From assembly GCA_018649885.1 (NCBI GenBank), contig JABIHA010000087.1, forward strand, positions 37,334 through 101,333: DNA of 64,000 nt, read 5' to 3'. Shown one piece after another: positions 9,225 through 17,434 of the stretch. Source of the stretch: Bacteriovoracaceae bacterium (GTDB taxonomy: Bacteria > Bdellovibrionota > Bacteriovoracia > Bacteriovoracales > Bacteriovoracaceae). How positions within the stretch are numbered: the first letter of the stretch is position 1; each line of letters opens with the position of its first letter. A program made the position numbers and the translations under genes. The notes under the pieces were generated by a model. That model was given only the letters and a program-made list of their open reading frames with translations. It made no database searches and was not told the DNA's origin.

Positions 9225-10142
9225 ATGAGGTTTTTGATCACTCTCATTTTCCTATCTTTGTTATATTCATGTGGCCCCAGTGGACATATGAAAGTTGAAG
9301 CTCTCACCGGTGAAAATTTCTCCAGCTCTCCTGGTCTCAGTCCATTTTCCATTGCCGATTTTGATAATACTATATTTCCTATATTTAAAGAAAAGTGTAG
9401 TCAGTGCCACACAGGTGCCGGGCTTCCCAATTGGCTTGACTATGACACTGTCATAACTTCACTAAAAAAAATTGAAGACAGACTTTTTGTAAAACAAGAT
9501 ATGCCAATGATTGGGAAGTTAAGCGAAAAGGAAAAGTCCACAATTAAAGATTGGATTGCAGCAGGTGCACCTAAAGACGCAAGCGGAGAAGCCAAAAAGC
9601 CTGAACTAAAAATTCCTAAAAAAGTCTATAAGTCACACGGTGAAAAACTGGCCGTGACAAATTGTTTTAATTGCCATGGAAAAGCGGGTCTTGATGCCTT
9701 CTATCCCCTGCTAAACGGACAAACCAGTGACTATCTAAAACTTCAACTGCAAGCCTTTAAAGATGGCGTGCGAGTCGACAATTTAGCGGGCCTTATGAAT
9801 GGAGTGGCAAAGGCCCTTACAGATAAAGAGATCGACCAAGTTGTGAGCTATCTCACAAGTGCTGATCCCTGTCAGTGGGGAAAAGCAACGGACCCCATCA
9901 AGGGCGACATCGCCAGTGGAAAGGCCAAAAGCTCAATGTGTATGGGTTGCCACTCAGATGGCAATGGAATGGGAGCACCAAAAATAGAAGGCCAAAAGGC
10001 CCTATATATTTTTGAAAGCTTAAGCAATTTTAAAAGTGGCAAAAGAGATAGTGCCTTCATGAAAGGCGTCGCAGGCCCTCTTACAGATGCAGAAATAAAA
10101 AACCTGGCCAGCTACTTTTCTAGTCAAAGCAAGTGCAAATAA
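9225..10142 (+). CDS. Tri-heme c-type cytochrome lipoprotein
   Basis: 305 residues. The lipobox is LYSC in the signal peptide MRFLITLIFLSLLYSCG, so the protein is lipid-anchored. Three CxxCH heme motifs are present: CSQCH, CFNCH and CMGCH, each in its own cytochrome c-like segment. The first resembles planctomycete-type cytochrome domains (IFKEKCSQCHTG) and the last two the cytochrome c4-like pair (LTDKEIDQVVSYL, LTDAEIKNLASYF). It is likely a periplasmic electron carrier to or from the outer membrane. AAAGGTG precedes the ATG. The heme-porin gene follows after 18 bases, so both probably act in one electron path. Confidence 0.85.
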   Translation: MRFLITLIFLSLLYSCGPSGHMKVEALTGENFSSSPGLSPFSIADFDNTIFPIFKEKCSQCHTGAGLPNWLDYDTVITSLKKIEDRLFVKQDMPMIGKLSEKEKSTIKDWIAAGAPKDASGEAKKPELKIPKKVYKSHGEKLAVTNCFNCHGKAGLDAFYPLLNGQTSDYLKLQLQAFKDGVRVDNLAGLMNGVAKALTDKEIDQVVSYLTSADPCQWGKATDPIKGDIASGKAKSSMCMGCHSDGNGMGAPKIEGQKALYIFESLSNFKSGKRDSAFMKGVAGPLTDAEIKNLASYFSSQSKCK

Positions 10143-10160
10143 AGCTATGAGGATATTAAG

Positions 10161-11357
10161 GTGAAGTTACTATTTTTCATAGCATTACTAATGCCCACTA
10201 TCGCCCATGCCAGACCTGAGTACGCCGTTCGTGAAAAACTGACTTGCATTAATTGTCATGTAAACCCCATGGGCGGAGGACACCGCAAGATATTTGGGAA
10301 GGTATTTGGTTCAAGGGGAAAGGGCCTTGCTCTTAGCACTTCAAGTGATCTCTACTATGGTGACATGAGATCAATATTTGTCAGACGTGAGGGAGATAAT
10401 AGCGAGGGCGTAAATGGTCTATCTATTATGACTGCAGCTGGCTCACTCAATATTCCAGTCATTGAAGCGGGAGAGCACAATAAACTTAATACTAATGTGG
10501 TTGTCTCTCACGATTTTGGAAAACTCTCATCAGGTACAAAAAATACCTATCTCCTTTTTTCAGATCCAGAGCTTGAAGGGTTTTTCACCACGGCCATGTT
10601 TGGAAAATTCCCACCGCCCTTTGGTCTTTTCACTGATGAGCACCGGACCTATACAAAACTTCAAACCATGACTACTTGGAACAGAGATTTTTCCATGGGT
10701 GGAGTGATCTCAGGTGATCCCTTTGAAGTAACCCATTACGACTTGGCCGTTACAAATGGATTTAGAAATACCACCTTCAACACCGATGATGAAACCTACG
10801 CCGTAATTGGAAACCTTAGGTGGAACCCAAACTCTCTTCCTTTTTTACTGGGGGCCAGCTGGATTTCTGAATACACCAGAATGAAATCACAGGGAAGATC
10901 CCCCTATGGGTGGAGTCTCTATAGTGCCATTGATCTCCACTCCATCACAGATAAAGTGGTGCCACTTTCTATTTTAGGCGAAATCGTTGACGCCAGATTT
11001 TATAATACTGATCGAAATTCTAATATCTCCGCCAAGTTTATCGATGTCACTGCTAACCAAGCTTATCGTGATGCCGTCAACAATCAATTTTCAAGGGGGT
11101 ATTACCTTCAGCTAAAATACGAAATCCTTCCTACTTTGCAATTAAATTATAAGTACGATTTACTGCTACTGAGCAGAAGCTATAAAGATGATGGCTACTT
11201 TAGACACGGCATCGGGGCCAGGTATCAATTTGGATCAAACCTCTCACTGACTGCTAGAGTTGAAAGGGCCCGCGCCAAAAGACCTGGACTTAATCAAACG
11301 GGAACTCTTTGGGCCGATACTGACGGATTTTTTGCCTTTCTTAGGTTCTGGCTCTAG
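10161..11357 (+). CDS. Outer-membrane beta-barrel protein with N-terminal heme c motif
   Basis: 398 residues starting with GTG behind GAGG (eight-base spacing). After the signal peptide (MKLLFFIALLMPTIAHA) comes a single CxxCH (LTCINCHVNPMGGG), then about 340 residues of alternating polar/aromatic strands ending in the C-terminal FAFLRFWL, typical of an outer-membrane barrel. A heme at the periplasmic mouth of a barrel suggests electron transfer across or at the outer membrane, as in porin-cytochrome conduits, but the single heme could instead be structural. It is cotranscribed with the tri-heme lipoprotein. The barrel prediction is from strand pattern only. Confidence 0.7.
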   Translation: MKLLFFIALLMPTIAHARPEYAVREKLTCINCHVNPMGGGHRKIFGKVFGSRGKGLALSTSSDLYYGDMRSIFVRREGDNSEGVNGLSIMTAAGSLNIPVIEAGEHNKLNTNVVVSHDFGKLSSGTKNTYLLFSDPELEGFFTTAMFGKFPPPFGLFTDEHRTYTKLQTMTTWNRDFSMGGVISGDPFEVTHYDLAVTNGFRNTTFNTDDETYAVIGNLRWNPNSLPFLLGASWISEYTRMKSQGRSPYGWSLYSAIDLHSITDKVVPLSILGEIVDARFYNTDRNSNISAKFIDVTANQAYRDAVNNQFSRGYYLQLKYEILPTLQLNYKYDLLLLSRSYKDDGYFRHGIGARYQFGSNLSLTARVERARAKRPGLNQTGTLWADTDGFFAFLRFWL

Positions 11358-11364
11358 CTCACTT

Positions 11365-11724
11365 CTAGGACTTAAACTGTGCCACTTCAATCCAGTTGCC
11401 ATCAAAGTCTTTGATCACTTGATAACGATGAACAGGAGTCTCATTAATATCACCGTACATTTCTACATTTTTTGCAGTAAGCTCAGCTTTTGATTTTTCA
11501 ATATCATCTACTTTTAAAATGATCGCCGTCTTACACTGTTCAAAGGCAACAACAGCTGGCTTGTATCCTTGATGGATAGTGAAGAAACAGCCCTCATTTT
11601 CCATAATTAACATGCCAAGCTCACTTGAGAGATCTGCCTTAACCTTTAGGCCTAAGGTATCGATGTAAAATGCCCTGGCCTTATCTAGGGTTGTTACATG
11701 AATCATTACTTGGCCGATTGTCAT
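11365..11724 (-). CDS. VOC-family (glyoxalase-like) protein
   Basis: 119 residues with one VOC repeat: QVMIHVTTLDKARAFYIDTL at the N-terminus and VIKDFDGNWIEVAQF at the C-terminus. Candidate metal ligands are His9 and the terminal Glu. Its sequence is unlike the other VOC gene at 8.7 kb, so this is not a local duplication. AAGGAAA precedes the ATG. It converges on the heme-porin gene, with the two stops only 7 bases apart. Substrate unknown. Confidence 0.78.
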   Translation of the reverse strand: MTIGQVMIHVTTLDKARAFYIDTLGLKVKADLSSELGMLIMENEGCFFTIHQGYKPAVVAFEQCKTAIILKVDDIEKSKAELTAKNVEMYGDINETPVHRYQVIKDFDGNWIEVAQFKS

Positions 11725-12032
11725 TTACGTTTCCTTTGTATTATTTATTTGAGAATTTGATAGCATTTTAGTTACTGAATATGTCTAAACTTGAAAAAAT
11801 AACATTATTTTCACAACCCAATAATTTCGAACAGCGAAAAAAAAGTGACACGACAAAACTCAAGTAGTTGGAGGAAAAACCCGTTTCAAGCGCTGCGCGT
11901 CAATAGCATTAATGGCCCGAGCAATGACTCCAAATAGAAAAATATATTTTTATTACAACCAATAATTTATGATGCCACATACTTTCTACACAATTATTAA
12001 TGGCATACTTAGAATCAAATTGGACTTAGAAA
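11725..12032. other. Divergent spacer, nothing recognised
   Basis: 308 bases between the minus-strand VOC gene and hutG. It must hold promoters in both directions, but I see no clear -35/-10 pair, no operator palindrome and no reading frame with a ribosome site. Confidence 0.4.
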
Positions 12033-12830
12033 ATGGATTTATTCAAGCTTACAAGACCTTCCTCCAAAAAAGTGCCCATTCTAATTTCGGCGCCACACTC
12101 TGGAGTGGATTTCCCTGATGAAGTTAAAGACAAATTTCAAGATAAATTCACCAAACATCCTGAAGATACTGATTGGTATATTCATCAACTCTACGATTTT
12201 GCAGCTGAGCTTGGGATAACTTTGATCAAAGCAAATTATAGTCGCTATGTTATTGATTTAAACAGACAAGTCGATTCAAGTTCACTTTACTCTGATGGAA
12301 GAAAAGAAACGACTCTACTTCCCGCCGTGACATTTGCAGGAGAGGCCATTTATAAAAATGAAAAACCAGATCAATCAGAAGTAAAAAGAAGGCTTGAGAA
12401 ATATTACCATCCTTACTATCAAAAGATTGAAACTGAGCTAGCTTCCCTTGTAGATGAATTTGGAAGTGCTCTTTTTTTCGATGCCCATTCCATAAAGCGC
12501 ATGGTGAAGTCCATTCAAGACAAGCCATTTCCTGATTTAATTCTTGGTAATCTTGACGGAGTAACTGCAAATCCAAATTTAATTTCCACTGCACTCGAGG
12601 CCTTGAAAAATAGTGAATATGAAGTTTCTCACAATCACCCTTTTAAAGGGGGGATGCTTACAAGGTATTTTGGCAACCCTCAAAACGGTGTACATGCTCT
12701 ACAGCTAGAGATGGTTCAAGAGATCTATATGGACGAAGATAGTTGTGAGTACTCACTAGAAAAAGCAAGTTGTGTTCGCAAGACGTTAAGGGCAATGTTT
12801 AAGAAATTAATTTTAGAGCTTGAAAAATAA
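12033..12830 (+). CDS. hutG: N-formylglutamate amidohydrolase
   Basis: 265 residues of the FGase family. It hydrolyses N-formylglutamate to glutamate and formate, the last step of the five-enzyme histidine degradation route. Landmarks: ISAPHSGVDFP near residue 20, SRYVIDLNRQ near 72, FFDAHSIKR near 150 and the C-terminal LQLEMVQEIYMDE. hutF follows directly, and HutF makes the substrate of this enzyme, which strongly supports the assignment. The other hut genes (hutH, hutU, hutI) are not in the window. Confidence 0.92.
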   Translation: MDLFKLTRPSSKKVPILISAPHSGVDFPDEVKDKFQDKFTKHPEDTDWYIHQLYDFAAELGITLIKANYSRYVIDLNRQVDSSSLYSDGRKETTLLPAVTFAGEAIYKNEKPDQSEVKRRLEKYYHPYYQKIETELASLVDEFGSALFFDAHSIKRMVKSIQDKPFPDLILGNLDGVTANPNLISTALEALKNSEYEVSHNHPFKGGMLTRYFGNPQNGVHALQLEMVQEIYMDEDSCEYSLEKASCVRKTLRAMFKKLILELEK

Positions 12831-12842
12831 ATGAGGAAAAGT

Positions 12843-14147
12843 ATGAAAGTTTGGAAAGTTGATCATTTACTTTTAAACAAAGAGTGGCTATCCCCTGCAT
12901 ATATTGAGGTAGACGATGAAGGCATAGTCCAAAAATTGTCATCAACCCCAATTCCAGAAGCTGTGGATCTAGAAGGTTATCTGATCCCAGGATTCCAAAA
13001 CTCACACTCTCATGCTTTTCAATACGCCTTTGCAGGCCTGACCGAAAACCTTAGAGACCATTCAAAAGATAATTTCTGGAGTTGGCGAGAAGAGATGTAC
13101 AAATTGGCCCTTTCCATGAGTCCTGACAAAATGAAGGAGGTGGCCACAAAGCTTTACAAAGAATGTACTCGAGTGGGTTACACTTCAATTGCTGAGTTTC
13201 ACTATCTCCATCACGATACCAATGGAAAACCATACAATGACCCAGCTCTTATGAGTTTATGCTTAATGGAAGCCGCGAAAGAGGCCAATATCGAATTAAC
13301 TCTCATTCCCATCTTCTATCAAAAAGGTGGTTTTGGAAAAGACCCTCTAGAAAATCAAAGACGATTTATTTCAAAAACTATTGACGACTATTTCCGCTTG
13401 GTTGAACAGGTTGAAAAACATGCCAAAAATTACGAAAATGTTAATCACGGTATAGGGATTCATTCATTAAGAGCTGTATCCGGTGAAGATATTATAGCTA
13501 CATTTAAACAAGCTCCTAGCGAGCTTCCAAAGCATATCCATATTGCCGAGCAAGTCGGTGAAGTTGAGGACTGCAAAGACTTCTATGGAAAACGTCCCGT
13601 GCAATGGTTATTTGAAAATAACGAAGTTGATTCCACTTTGCATCTTGTTCATGCAACTCATGTCAATGAAGCAGAGTGCAATTCAATTGTGGAATCTTGT
13701 GCAAATGTGGTCCTCTGCCCTTCAACTGAGGCCAATTTAGGTGATGGCATATTTCCCCTTACTGACTACACTAAAATTCGTGGTGAGTGGTCCATAGGAA
13801 CTGATAGCCATATAGGCTTAACTCCGATGGAAGAATTGCGCTGGCTTGAATATACTCAGCGCCTGCAGTCTCGCAGCCGTAACCCCTTATGTGAAAATTC
13901 GGGTGATGACAGTGGATCAATCTTATTTCATCAATCCATAAAAGCTGGCCTTAAAGCAATGGGTAAGAAAGATGGGGATTACTTTGAAATCGGGAAACCA
14001 TTTAATGGAGTTCTTATAGATAAAAACTCTGCCGTCATTTCGGGTAAACCTCTTAACAAAATATTGAGCACATTAGTTTTTGCTGGAGACCGTTCAGTAC
14101 TTAAAGCCACCTTTTGCCGAGGCCTATTGAATGAGGATAAAAGGTGA
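12843..14147 (+). CDS. hutF: Formimidoylglutamate deiminase
   Basis: 434 residues of the amidohydrolase superfamily. It deaminates N-formimino-L-glutamate to N-formyl-L-glutamate plus ammonia, feeding HutG. Metal and substrate motifs: NSHSHAFQYAFAGLTE, LHLVHATHV, STEANLGDGIFPL and GTDSHIGLTPMEELRWLEY. I chose ATG 12843 because GAGGAAAA lies directly before it; the in-frame ATG at 12831, immediately after the hutG stop, overlaps that ribosome site. It is translationally linked with hutG upstream and the esterase downstream. Confidence 0.92.
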   Translation: MKVWKVDHLLLNKEWLSPAYIEVDDEGIVQKLSSTPIPEAVDLEGYLIPGFQNSHSHAFQYAFAGLTENLRDHSKDNFWSWREEMYKLALSMSPDKMKEVATKLYKECTRVGYTSIAEFHYLHHDTNGKPYNDPALMSLCLMEAAKEANIELTLIPIFYQKGGFGKDPLENQRRFISKTIDDYFRLVEQVEKHAKNYENVNHGIGIHSLRAVSGEDIIATFKQAPSELPKHIHIAEQVGEVEDCKDFYGKRPVQWLFENNEVDSTLHLVHATHVNEAECNSIVESCANVVLCPSTEANLGDGIFPLTDYTKIRGEWSIGTDSHIGLTPMEELRWLEYTQRLQSRSRNPLCENSGDDSGSILFHQSIKAGLKAMGKKDGDYFEIGKPFNGVLIDKNSAVISGKPLNKILSTLVFAGDRSVLKATFCRGLLNEDKR

Positions 14148-14884
14148 ATAATTTTTTGCTTCTGATCTTGATCGTTTCTGGATCATATTGGTTTTTTCGT
14201 GAGGACTCCTTAAAGGTAAAAGGAGTTGAGGGCGAAAGTGAGTTTTCTTATATCCTTCATGTCACTCAGGGAGATAAAAAAAAGAGCAAACTCGCTATGA
14301 TTGTGGCCCTTCACGGTAATGGTGATACACCAAGTGCATTTTACGATACATTTATGAAAGGTTTTCCCAGGCCTGCACGCATAATCCTCATTAAAGGACC
14401 CATAAAATACAATGGTGGTCGAATCGGTGGAAGTGCTTGGCCCATAAGAAAATCCAGTGAGACAAAGAAAACGGGAGAAGAAATACATCAAATCATTGAA
14501 ACATTGAGGTATAGGTATCCAACAATTTCTGATCCTATAGTATTAGGTTTTTCTGGAGGAGCGGTAATGAGCTATTACTTAGCGGCCAATTATCCCAGCT
14601 CATATTCGTATATTTCCCCCCTATCTGGATTATTAGACTTAAATCTTTTTTCTAACGAAGAACTTGAACCGGATACCTCCACCAAAGTGATCGCCTTTCA
14701 TGGAAAGTCCGATAGCGTATTACATTTTCAAAATGCAAAACAGACGGCAGATAAGTTAGGTGAATTAGGCCTATACGTGGAATTTAATGATTTTGAGGGT
14801 GGTCATACTGGTGCTTTTACAGTGGCCAAGGAAGAGATTTTCCAAAAGTTGGAAGAGGCGGTGGATGATCTTGTTTCCAGGTAA
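14144..14884 (+). CDS. Membrane-anchored alpha/beta hydrolase (carboxylesterase/phospholipase type)
   Basis: 246 residues. An N-terminal hydrophobic stretch (NNFLLLILIVSGSYWFF) acts as signal or anchor. The catalytic triad is visible: Ser in GFSGGA, Asp in HGKSDSVL and His in GGHTGAF, as in the YpfH/carboxylesterase branch. The oxyanion segment is ALHGNGD. GTG 14144 overlaps the hutF stop by four bases (GTGA), so translation is coupled, yet an esterase is not a known step of histidine degradation. It may serve a peptide- or lipid-derived substrate of the same growth condition. Confidence 0.8.
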   Translation: MNNFLLLILIVSGSYWFFREDSLKVKGVEGESEFSYILHVTQGDKKKSKLAMIVALHGNGDTPSAFYDTFMKGFPRPARIILIKGPIKYNGGRIGGSAWPIRKSSETKKTGEEIHQIIETLRYRYPTISDPIVLGFSGGAVMSYYLAANYPSSYSYISPLSGLLDLNLFSNEELEPDTSTKVIAFHGKSDSVLHFQNAKQTADKLGELGLYVEFNDFEGGHTGAFTVAKEEIFQKLEEAVDDLVSR

Positions 14885-15108
14885 ATCGTATTCATTATTT
14901 TTTTCCAAATCAAGAATATATTATATGTCAAAAAAATAGACACCTCCAAATATTTAATTTTCCAAGGCATTATGAAAACTCGCAATGCTTTCCAACATTT
15001 CTCCATTTTTTAAAATCACAAACATCTTACAATAAATAAAAACTCTATGGTGCTCACAATTTATCGTAATGAGAATTCATAGAAAACAACTTAAACAAGG
15101 AAACTATT

Positions 15109-15369
15109 ATGAAATTTTTAACTTTTGCGATCCTTTTAGGATTATCAACAAGTGCATTTGCAATCGAAAAAAGTGGTGTTTGCACTGTTCATATGGCAGA
15201 TGAAGGCATCGTTTTGGCCTCTAAAACTGCTGAACAATACGAAGTAACAGAAGAGAGGACTTTAATGAGCCTATTAAATGAATATTGTCTCGACGAAAAA
15301 GGCAAGCTAGAGCCGGTTCTATATCATTATACAGGTACCGATTATTATTTTATGGACACTCAGAGATAG
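15109..15369 (+). CDS. Small secreted hypothetical protein
   Basis: 86 residues with a signal peptide (MKFLTFAILLGLSTSAFA) and AAGGAAA seven bases before the ATG. Two cysteines remain in the mature 68 residues (GVCTVHM, NEYCLDE) and could pair. No family recognised. It precedes a trypsin-like protease by 47 bases and could be a small partner or inhibitor; that is conjecture from position only. Confidence 0.6.
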   Translation: MKFLTFAILLGLSTSAFAIEKSGVCTVHMADEGIVLASKTAEQYEVTEERTLMSLLNEYCLDEKGKLEPVLYHYTGTDYYFMDTQR

Positions 15370-15416
15370 GCAACTAACTCATATTTTTTATGTGAAAAGA
15401 AACGGTGAGAAAAAAG

Positions 15417-16262
15417 ATGAAGAATTTTCTAATATTTCTATTTTTTCTCACCAACTCATTTAGCGTACTAGCCATTCGAAATGGAGTAGTTGTCTCAGGT
15501 CATTCATTTCCTACAGTTGGTTACTTAGTTCTTTCTTCGGGAGGATCTTGTTCAGCGACTCTAATTGCACCAAATTTGATTATAACTGCTGATCACTGTA
15601 CTGATCACCTGGTGGGAAATAAACAATCTACAGAAATGAAATTTCTTCTGCCCTCAAGTCGCGAAATTTTTCAAATCATTTTAACTTACAAATACCCTAG
15701 TCCCACTATGTTTAATGACGTTGCACTAATGATTTTAGACCACGATAGCATGGTAAGACCGTCTCCATTAAATACGCAGAGACACCCTACAGATTCTTAT
15801 AAGAATCCTCCTAGGCTGAAAATATTAGGGTATGGGATGACGGGCAATGAGCAAATGGGCCTAGATGACCTTTTAGCTAGTAGGAATAGAAGGATAAAGA
15901 ACGTCATTGAAAATGGAAATTGGGAAGAGATGATCCCCTTAAAATTAGGAGAGGTCCAATTCCAAAAATACAATAAAGTTTTTGATATGAACCAGCTAGA
16001 TGATATTGAACTTCTCATGTATGTCAGTCCTGTTAACGATAGTATATTTTGTTATGGAGACAGTGGAGGACCTGTTTTTATTGAAAAAGAAGGCCGTCTG
16101 ATGTTGGATGGAGTTATTTCCCAAATTGTCCAAAATGATCTTTCAAGATCCTCATTGAGCAGTGCCTGCAATGTCGCTCACCTGGGAGTGGTTTCACCGA
16201 TAATCAAGCACCGGGATTGGGTGAGTTTCACTTTTTCTCGTTTTCTCGTACGCGGGGATTAG
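15417..16262 (+). CDS. Secreted trypsin-like serine protease
   Basis: 281 residues, family S1. Signal peptide MKNFLIFLFFLTNSFSVLA is followed by the mature N-terminus IRNGVVV, close to the canonical IVGG. The catalytic triad is visible: His in ITADHCTDH, Asp in FNDVALMIL and Ser in CYGDSGGPVF. Disulfide cysteines flank the His and Ser sites. ATG 15417 follows GGTGAG; a GTG at 15405 is in frame but overlaps that ribosome site. Exported endopeptidase, likely used on prey or environmental protein. Confidence 0.9.
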   Translation: MKNFLIFLFFLTNSFSVLAIRNGVVVSGHSFPTVGYLVLSSGGSCSATLIAPNLIITADHCTDHLVGNKQSTEMKFLLPSSREIFQIILTYKYPSPTMFNDVALMILDHDSMVRPSPLNTQRHPTDSYKNPPRLKILGYGMTGNEQMGLDDLLASRNRRIKNVIENGNWEEMIPLKLGEVQFQKYNKVFDMNQLDDIELLMYVSPVNDSIFCYGDSGGPVFIEKEGRLMLDGVISQIVQNDLSRSSLSSACNVAHLGVVSPIIKHRDWVSFTFSRFLVRGD

Positions 16263-16330
16263 GTATTTGTATTATGGACTGTAACGACCTAATCTATGTT
16301 CTGAAGAAACTTAAATAAAGGGAGTAACAA

Positions 16331-16447
16331 ATGGCCAAGGGGCAAGATAAGGGCGGCAAGGATAAGGCTAAAAATAAGGATAAGAAAAAGATTGGTATTA
16401 AAGAAAAGAAAAAAATAAAAGCAGAAAAGAAAAAAGCTAAAAAATAG
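16331..16447 (+). CDS. 38-residue lysine-rich basic protein
   Basis: A short reading frame with an excellent ribosome site (AAGGGAG, six bases before ATG). Half of its residues are lysine (19 of 38) with a few Gly, Ala, Asp and Glu: it begins MAKGQDKGGKDKAKNK and ends KAEKKKAKK. No membrane segment and no cysteine. The composition suggests nucleic-acid binding, such as a tiny histone-H1-like or ribosome-associated protein. AT-rich DNA makes lysine codons common by chance, but the strict AAG/AAA runs, a start context of this quality and an isolated position argue for a real gene. Confidence 0.6.
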   Translation: MAKGQDKGGKDKAKNKDKKKIGIKEKKKIKAEKKKAKK

Positions 16448-16787
16448 TATAGGCTGGCACTGCGTCGCTTTTTCGATCAAATGTATAAAAATTCATGCTT
16501 TAATTCGTTCTGTATTATTCAGTAAACTTGTTGCAATTCGTTTTTTTATGGATAGCTGTCTTATAGAGTAAGGTGGTTTGAGCTTTGCGTAGATGGTTGC
16601 TGAAGCTGGCTCACTTTTTTCACTTTTACCGTATTCTGTGCGGCTAGCTAGGCTCGTGTGTGTCCTTCTAGCCGAGTTGGGTAACGGCCACGACCTCGGT
16701 TCTATAAGATGTAGTGTCTTAGTGCTTGACTTCAAATTGAAACATGCCACCGGCATGTTTCATCGAGGCTGCAGTGGCACCAAATAA
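16448..16787 (+). ncRNA. Candidate structured non-coding RNA
   Basis: A gene-free stretch ending at a strong terminator on the plus strand. It contains well-formed stems: CGGCTAG/CTAGCCG (16641-16647 with 16668-16674), CCGAG/CTCGG just after it, and an 11-bp hairpin with a three-base loop at 16738-16762. CACTGC near the 5' side (16457-16462) can pair with GCAGTG at 16771-16776, closing the whole segment. Reading frames on both strands here lack ribosome sites and look random. I compared it by eye with tmRNA, RNase P RNA, SRP RNA and 6S RNA and found no signature. Boundaries are approximate. Confidence 0.4.
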
Positions 16788-16827
16788 AAAAGCCAGACCG
16801 TAGGTCTGGCTTTTTTTATTTGGTGCC
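16776..16827. terminator. Mirror-image bidirectional terminator reaching into tRNA-Leu
   Basis: A near-perfect inverted repeat with arms of 24 and 25 bases around GTA. The core stem is GCCAGACC/GGTCTGGC flanked by A6 and T7, a classical intrinsic terminator for both strands. The symmetry continues outward through AAAT/ATTT into GGCACC/GGTGCC. The right GGTGCC is the 3' end of the tRNA-Leu gene, so the plus-strand copy presents a tRNA-like GCACCA just before its own terminator. Confidence 0.85.
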
Positions 16828-16905
16828 CAGAACTGGACTTGAACCAGCACGGATCGCTCCACACGCCCCTCAAGCGTGCGTGTCTACCAATTCCACCACC
16901 TGGGC
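16821..16905 (-). tRNA. tRNA-Leu (anticodon GAG)
   Basis: 85-base class II tRNA read on the minus strand, starting GCCCAGG and ending in an encoded CCA. Acceptor arms GCCCAG and CTGGGC pair. The D-arm has the leucine-type GGTGGAATTGGTAGAC. The anticodon stem CACGC/GCGTG encloses the loop TTGAGGG, giving anticodon GAG (plus-strand 16869-16871) for CUC/CUU. The T-loop is GGTTCAAGTCC. Downstream is the bidirectional terminator. Confidence 0.95.
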
Positions 16906-17047
16906 ATTGATAAAAATAATTACAAAGATCAAAATACTATCCAAACTGGGTTGAGGGTGCCAGCTTGGGCATTCAATAATTTGAGACGAAATAGTGCCTG
17001 ATCATGATTTGATTGGCCAGAAAAAATACATTAAATGCTCGCTGTGA

Positions 17048-17434
17048 TTAATCTATTGCTAGATAGTTTTCGATATCATTTTGATAGTAATTAAGCCGTG
17101 AAACAGCTTCATTTAGAAGTGATAGCTTATCTTTGAGAGATGACTTTAAACCGGCCAAATCTTTTGTCTCTGTAGAGCTACAATTGATTTCATCAATTTT
17201 TGACACCAAGTCATCGCTCATCTTGCTTTTGTTAGTTGAAACTTGGGAACCGTCAATGTCGTATTCAGATAAGAGCTCAGATAGAGGGTCATCACTAAAG
17301 GATAATCCCTTGTCTATAAGGTCTCTATAGTCTTTCACATCTGTTTCAAAAAGTCCTTCAACACCTTCAACTAAGGTACCGTTATCAACGATTTGAAACC
17401 TTGCTCTCGACTTATCTGTCGTCGTATTATCCAA
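17048..17434 (-). CDS. Hypothetical acidic helical protein
   Basis: 128 residues, no signal peptide, acidic, with a helical C-terminal third (LAGLKSSLKDKLSLLNEAVS) that could form a coiled coil. No family recognised. It starts with TTG 17434, eight bases after AAGGAG; no ATG or GTG lies in frame nearby. Isolated between the tRNA and the divergent small zinc protein. Confidence 0.6.
   Translation of the reverse strand: MDNTTTDKSRARFQIVDNGTLVEGVEGLFETDVKDYRDLIDKGLSFSDDPLSELLSEYDIDGSQVSTNKSKMSDDLVSKIDEINCSSTETKDLAGLKSSLKDKLSLLNEAVSRLNYYQNDIENYLAID

Noticed and set aside
12831..12842. ATG 12831 as hutF start
   Set aside because: It overlaps the GAGG ribosome site that serves ATG 12843.
16493..16756. 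Minus-strand 87-codon frame
   Set aside because: No start context and it overlaps strong RNA stems.
16448..16787. tmRNA, RNase P RNA, SRP RNA or 6S RNA on either strand
   Set aside because: No tag-like coding stretch, no tRNA-like T-arm before the GCACCA, no conserved RNase P or SRP core segment, and no uninterrupted long 6S-type stem. Kept only as unnamed structured RNA.
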